Program-made: the position numbers and the translations under genes | The notes under the pieces: model-generated | Told to the model about the DNA's origin: nothing | What the model saw: only the letters and a program-made list of their open reading frames with translations | The model's database searches: none | Origin: Candidatus Eisenbergiella stercorigallinarum | Lineage (GTDB): Bacteria; Bacillota; Clostridia; Lachnospirales; Lachnospiraceae | Assembly (NCBI GenBank): GCA_019120525.1 | Contig: DWUW01000249.1 | Span: forward strand, 1 to 7,082 | Length of the DNA: 7,082 nt | Reading direction: 5' to 3' | Shown here: one piece after another, positions 5,931-7,082 of the stretch | Numbering within the stretch: position 1 is the stretch's first letter | How the letters are laid out: every line of letters begins with the position of its first letter

Positions 5931-5959
5931 ATTATACTTCCAACTTGCATATTATGCAA
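5931..5959 (-). promoter_or_regulatory. Predicted sigma-A promoter of argC
   Basis: On the minus strand a perfect TATAAT (plus 5931-5936) lies 17 bases from TTGCAT (plus 5954-5959), with the start of transcription expected near 5924. The -35 box is only a partial match. It overlaps one arm of the palindrome at 5945-5959, so a protein bound there would block this promoter. Confidence 0.6.
5945..5959. promoter_or_regulatory. Perfect 15-bp palindrome, candidate operator
   Basis: TTGCATATTATGCAA is a perfect inverted repeat about one central base, covering the -35 box and spacer of the argC promoter. An ArgR-type site is the natural candidate given the genes, but the classical ARG box (TGAAT and ATTCA half-sites, even symmetry) is not matched, so the regulator is unassigned. 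A similar near-palindrome GCATAATTATAC lies over the -10 box at 5926-5937. Confidence 0.45.
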
Positions 5960-5997
5960 CACCATTTTCATTTTCTGTATAATATGCCGAAAGTATA

Positions 5998-6010
5998 GCA
6001 TATTGTATGC
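5998..6010. promoter_or_regulatory. Second GCATA palindrome between argC and argG
   Basis: GCATA and TATGC arms flank three bases. The same half-site occurs in the 5945-5959 palindrome, 53 bases away centre to centre, with a further half-like copy around 5976-5987. Repeated half-sites between divergent genes suggest cooperative binding, but this is inference in AT-rich DNA. Confidence 0.35.
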
Positions 6011-6022
6011 ATATTTTTTCAC

Positions 6023-6051
6023 TTGCAATACAAAAGGTTTTGTTGTATATT
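6023..6051 (+). promoter_or_regulatory. Predicted sigma-A promoter of argG
   Basis: TTGCAA (6023-6028), a 17-base spacer, and TATATT (6046-6051) match the -35 and -10 boxes at four and five of six positions. An AT-rich stretch with six T residues (6014-6019) lies just upstream and could act as an UP element. Transcription would begin near 6058, leaving about 54 nt of leader. A second -10-like TATAAT at 5978-5983 has no good -35. Confidence 0.6.
6030..6043. promoter_or_regulatory. 14-bp palindrome inside the argG promoter spacer
   Basis: ACAAAA and TTTTGT arms are separated by GG, lying wholly between the -35 and -10 boxes of the argG promoter. This is a classical position for a repressor site. 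It differs in sequence from the GCATA palindromes nearby, so it may bind a different protein or be chance. Confidence 0.4.
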
Positions 6052-6066
6052 AGTTGAGAGTTAAGC

Positions 6067-6080
6067 GCCGCGCCTGCGGC
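6067..6080 (+). other. Stem-loop near the 5' end of the argG transcript
   Basis: GCCGC/GCGGC with a 4-nt loop begins about ten bases after the predicted start of transcription and ends 31 bases before the argG ATG. The stem is identical to those at 2150-2164 and 4003-4015. It could protect the RNA 5' end or influence initiation; this is inference. Confidence 0.45.
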
Positions 6081-6095
6081 CAAATGGAGAAATAT

Positions 6096-6100
6096 GGAGG
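6096..6100 (+). promoter_or_regulatory. Ribosome binding site of argG
   Basis: GGAGG lies 11 bases before the ATG at 6112, slightly long spacing. An in-frame ATG at 6094 overlaps it and would add MEEQIP; that start has only GGAG four bases upstream. Relatives begin at MKEKVILAYSGG, so 6112 is preferred. Confidence 0.6.
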
Positions 6101-6111
6101 AACAGATACCA

Positions 6112-7082
6112 ATGAAAGAAAAAGTCATTCTTGCCTATTCCGGCGGACTGGACACCACGGCGATCATCCCGTGGCTGAAGGAAAATTTTGATTATGAAGT
6201 GATCTGCGTCTGCATCGACTGCGGCCAGGAGGAAGAGCTGGACGGACTGGAGGAGCGCGCCAAATTCTGCGGCGCTTCCAAGCTGTACATCCTGGATGTG
6301 GTGGATGAATTCTGCGACGAATATGTAATGCCCTGCGTGAAGGCGCACGCCGTTTATGAGAACAAATATCTGCTGGGCACGTCCATGGCAAGGCCCCTGA
6401 TCGCCAAGAAGCTGGTGGAGATCGCCAGGAAGGAAGGCGCTGTCGCCATCTGCCACGGCGCGACCGGAAAGGGCAACGACCAGATCCGTTTCGAGCTCGG
6501 CATCAAGGCCCTGGCTCCCGATATCCGGATCATCGCCGCCTGGAGAAGCGACAAGTGGACGCTGGATTCCCGTGAATCCGAGATCGAATACTGCAAAGCC
6601 CACGGCATCGACCTGCCCTTCTCCGCGGATTCCAGCTACAGCCGGGACCGCAACCTCTGGCACATCAGCCACGAGGGGCTGGAGCTTGAGGATCCCGCCA
6701 ACGAGCCCAATTACGACCATCTCCTTGTCCTTGGGACCACGCCTGAAAAGGCTCCCGACGAACCCGAGTATGTGACCATGACCTTTGAAAAGGGCACCCC
6801 CACCTCCATCAACGGAGAGAAGATGAAGGTTTCCGATATCATCCGCAAGCTGAACGAGCTGGGCGGAAAGCACGGCATCGGCATCGTGGATATCGTGGAA
6901 AACCGCGTGGTCGGCATGAAGTCCCGCGGTGTCTATGAGACGCCGGGCGGCACCATCATGTATAAGGCGCATGAGCAGCTGGAGCATATGGTACTGGATA
7001 AACAGACTTATGCCTATAAGCAGCAGGTCGCGGTCAAGTTTGCGGAGCTGGTTTACTCCGGCGAATGGTTCACGCCGCTGCG
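6112..7082 (+). CDS. argG: Argininosuccinate synthase (ArgG), C-terminus cut by window edge
   Basis: Joins citrulline and aspartate with ATP to give argininosuccinate, AMP and pyrophosphate; cytoplasmic homotetramer in the N-type ATP pyrophosphatase fold. The visible 323 residues of about 400 are uninterrupted. Seen: AYSGGLDTT at 8-16, the ATP pyrophosphatase loop; ENKYLLGTSMARP at 83-95; CHGATGKGNDQIRFE at 114-128, for citrulline and aspartate binding; SSYSRDRNLWH at 174-184; and GVYETPGGT at 273-281. The visible sequence shows no missing motif. It is transcribed away from argC across about 370 bases of control DNA, so both directions can be regulated together from that region. Later pathway genes (argF, argH) are not in this window. 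Confidence 0.97.
   Translation, partial: MKEKVILAYSGGLDTTAIIPWLKENFDYEVICVCIDCGQEEELDGLEERAKFCGASKLYILDVVDEFCDEYVMPCVKAHAVYENKYLLGTSMARPLIAKKLVEIARKEGAVAICHGATGKGNDQIRFELGIKALAPDIRIIAAWRSDKWTLDSRESEIEYCKAHGIDLPFSADSSYSRDRNLWHISHEGLELEDPANEPNYDHLLVLGTTPEKAPDEPEYVTMTFEKGTPTSINGEKMKVSDIIRKLNELGGKHGIGIVDIVENRVVGMKSRGVYETPGGTIMYKAHEQLEHMVLDKQTYAYKQQVAVKFAELVYSGEWFTPL

Noticed and set aside
5041..5931. Plus-strand open frame (296 residues) opposite argC
   Set aside because: Shadow of argC and its leader; no ribosome site or family motif.
6061..6987. Long minus-strand open frame (308 residues) opposite argG
   Set aside because: It is antisense to a clear argG with full catalytic motifs, and its product has low-complexity hydrophobic wording with no recognisable domain. 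It is a codon-bias shadow.

Overview
The window holds most of an arginine-biosynthesis locus. Six genes lie head to tail on the minus strand, in transcription order argC, a family-6-type uracil/hypoxanthine-DNA glycosylase, a small GNAT acetyltransferase, argJ, argB and argD. A divergent argG sits on the plus strand. argD runs off the left edge, with 397 residues visible and only the extreme C-terminus missing. argG runs off the right edge, with 323 of roughly 400 residues visible. The coding DNA is GC-rich, Shine-Dalgarno sites are strong (AGGAGG, GGAGG, AAGGAG), and the protein wording (for example the ArgG and ArgD sequences) fits a GC-rich gut-type Clostridia member, most likely Lachnospiraceae. 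That placement is from recall of family sequences, not from a search.

Layout: 1-1192 argD(-); 1251-2135 argB(-); 2183-3406 argJ(-); 3407-3539 a gap filled by four perfect stem-loops; 3540-3983 GNAT(-); 4074-4637 DNA glycosylase(-); 4690-5742 argC(-); 5743-6111 an AT-rich divergent control region plus the GC-rich argC leader; 6112-7082 argG(+).

How it works together: ArgB phosphorylates N-acetylglutamate, ArgC reduces the acyl phosphate, ArgD transaminates to N-acetylornithine, and ArgJ moves the acetyl group from acetylornithine back to glutamate, so the acetyl group is recycled. ArgG later joins citrulline and aspartate. No classical argA is visible. The GNAT enzyme inside the cluster is a candidate for the step that primes the cycle, but this is unproven. 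ArgB carries the N-terminal extension and C-terminal residues associated with arginine-inhibited hexameric enzymes, so feedback control at ArgB is likely.

The most unusual material is non-coding. Four back-to-back hairpins precede argJ. GC-rich stem-loops recur just upstream of the ribosome sites of argB, argJ and the GNAT gene, each followed on the transcript by GGAA. The argC leader is about 180 nt long, strongly structured, and overlaps an arginine-codon-rich frame that stays open into argC. The argC/argG intergenic region has two well-spaced divergent promoters and several AT-rich palindromes that are candidate operators. I see no tRNA, rRNA, CRISPR array, insertion sequence or phage gene.
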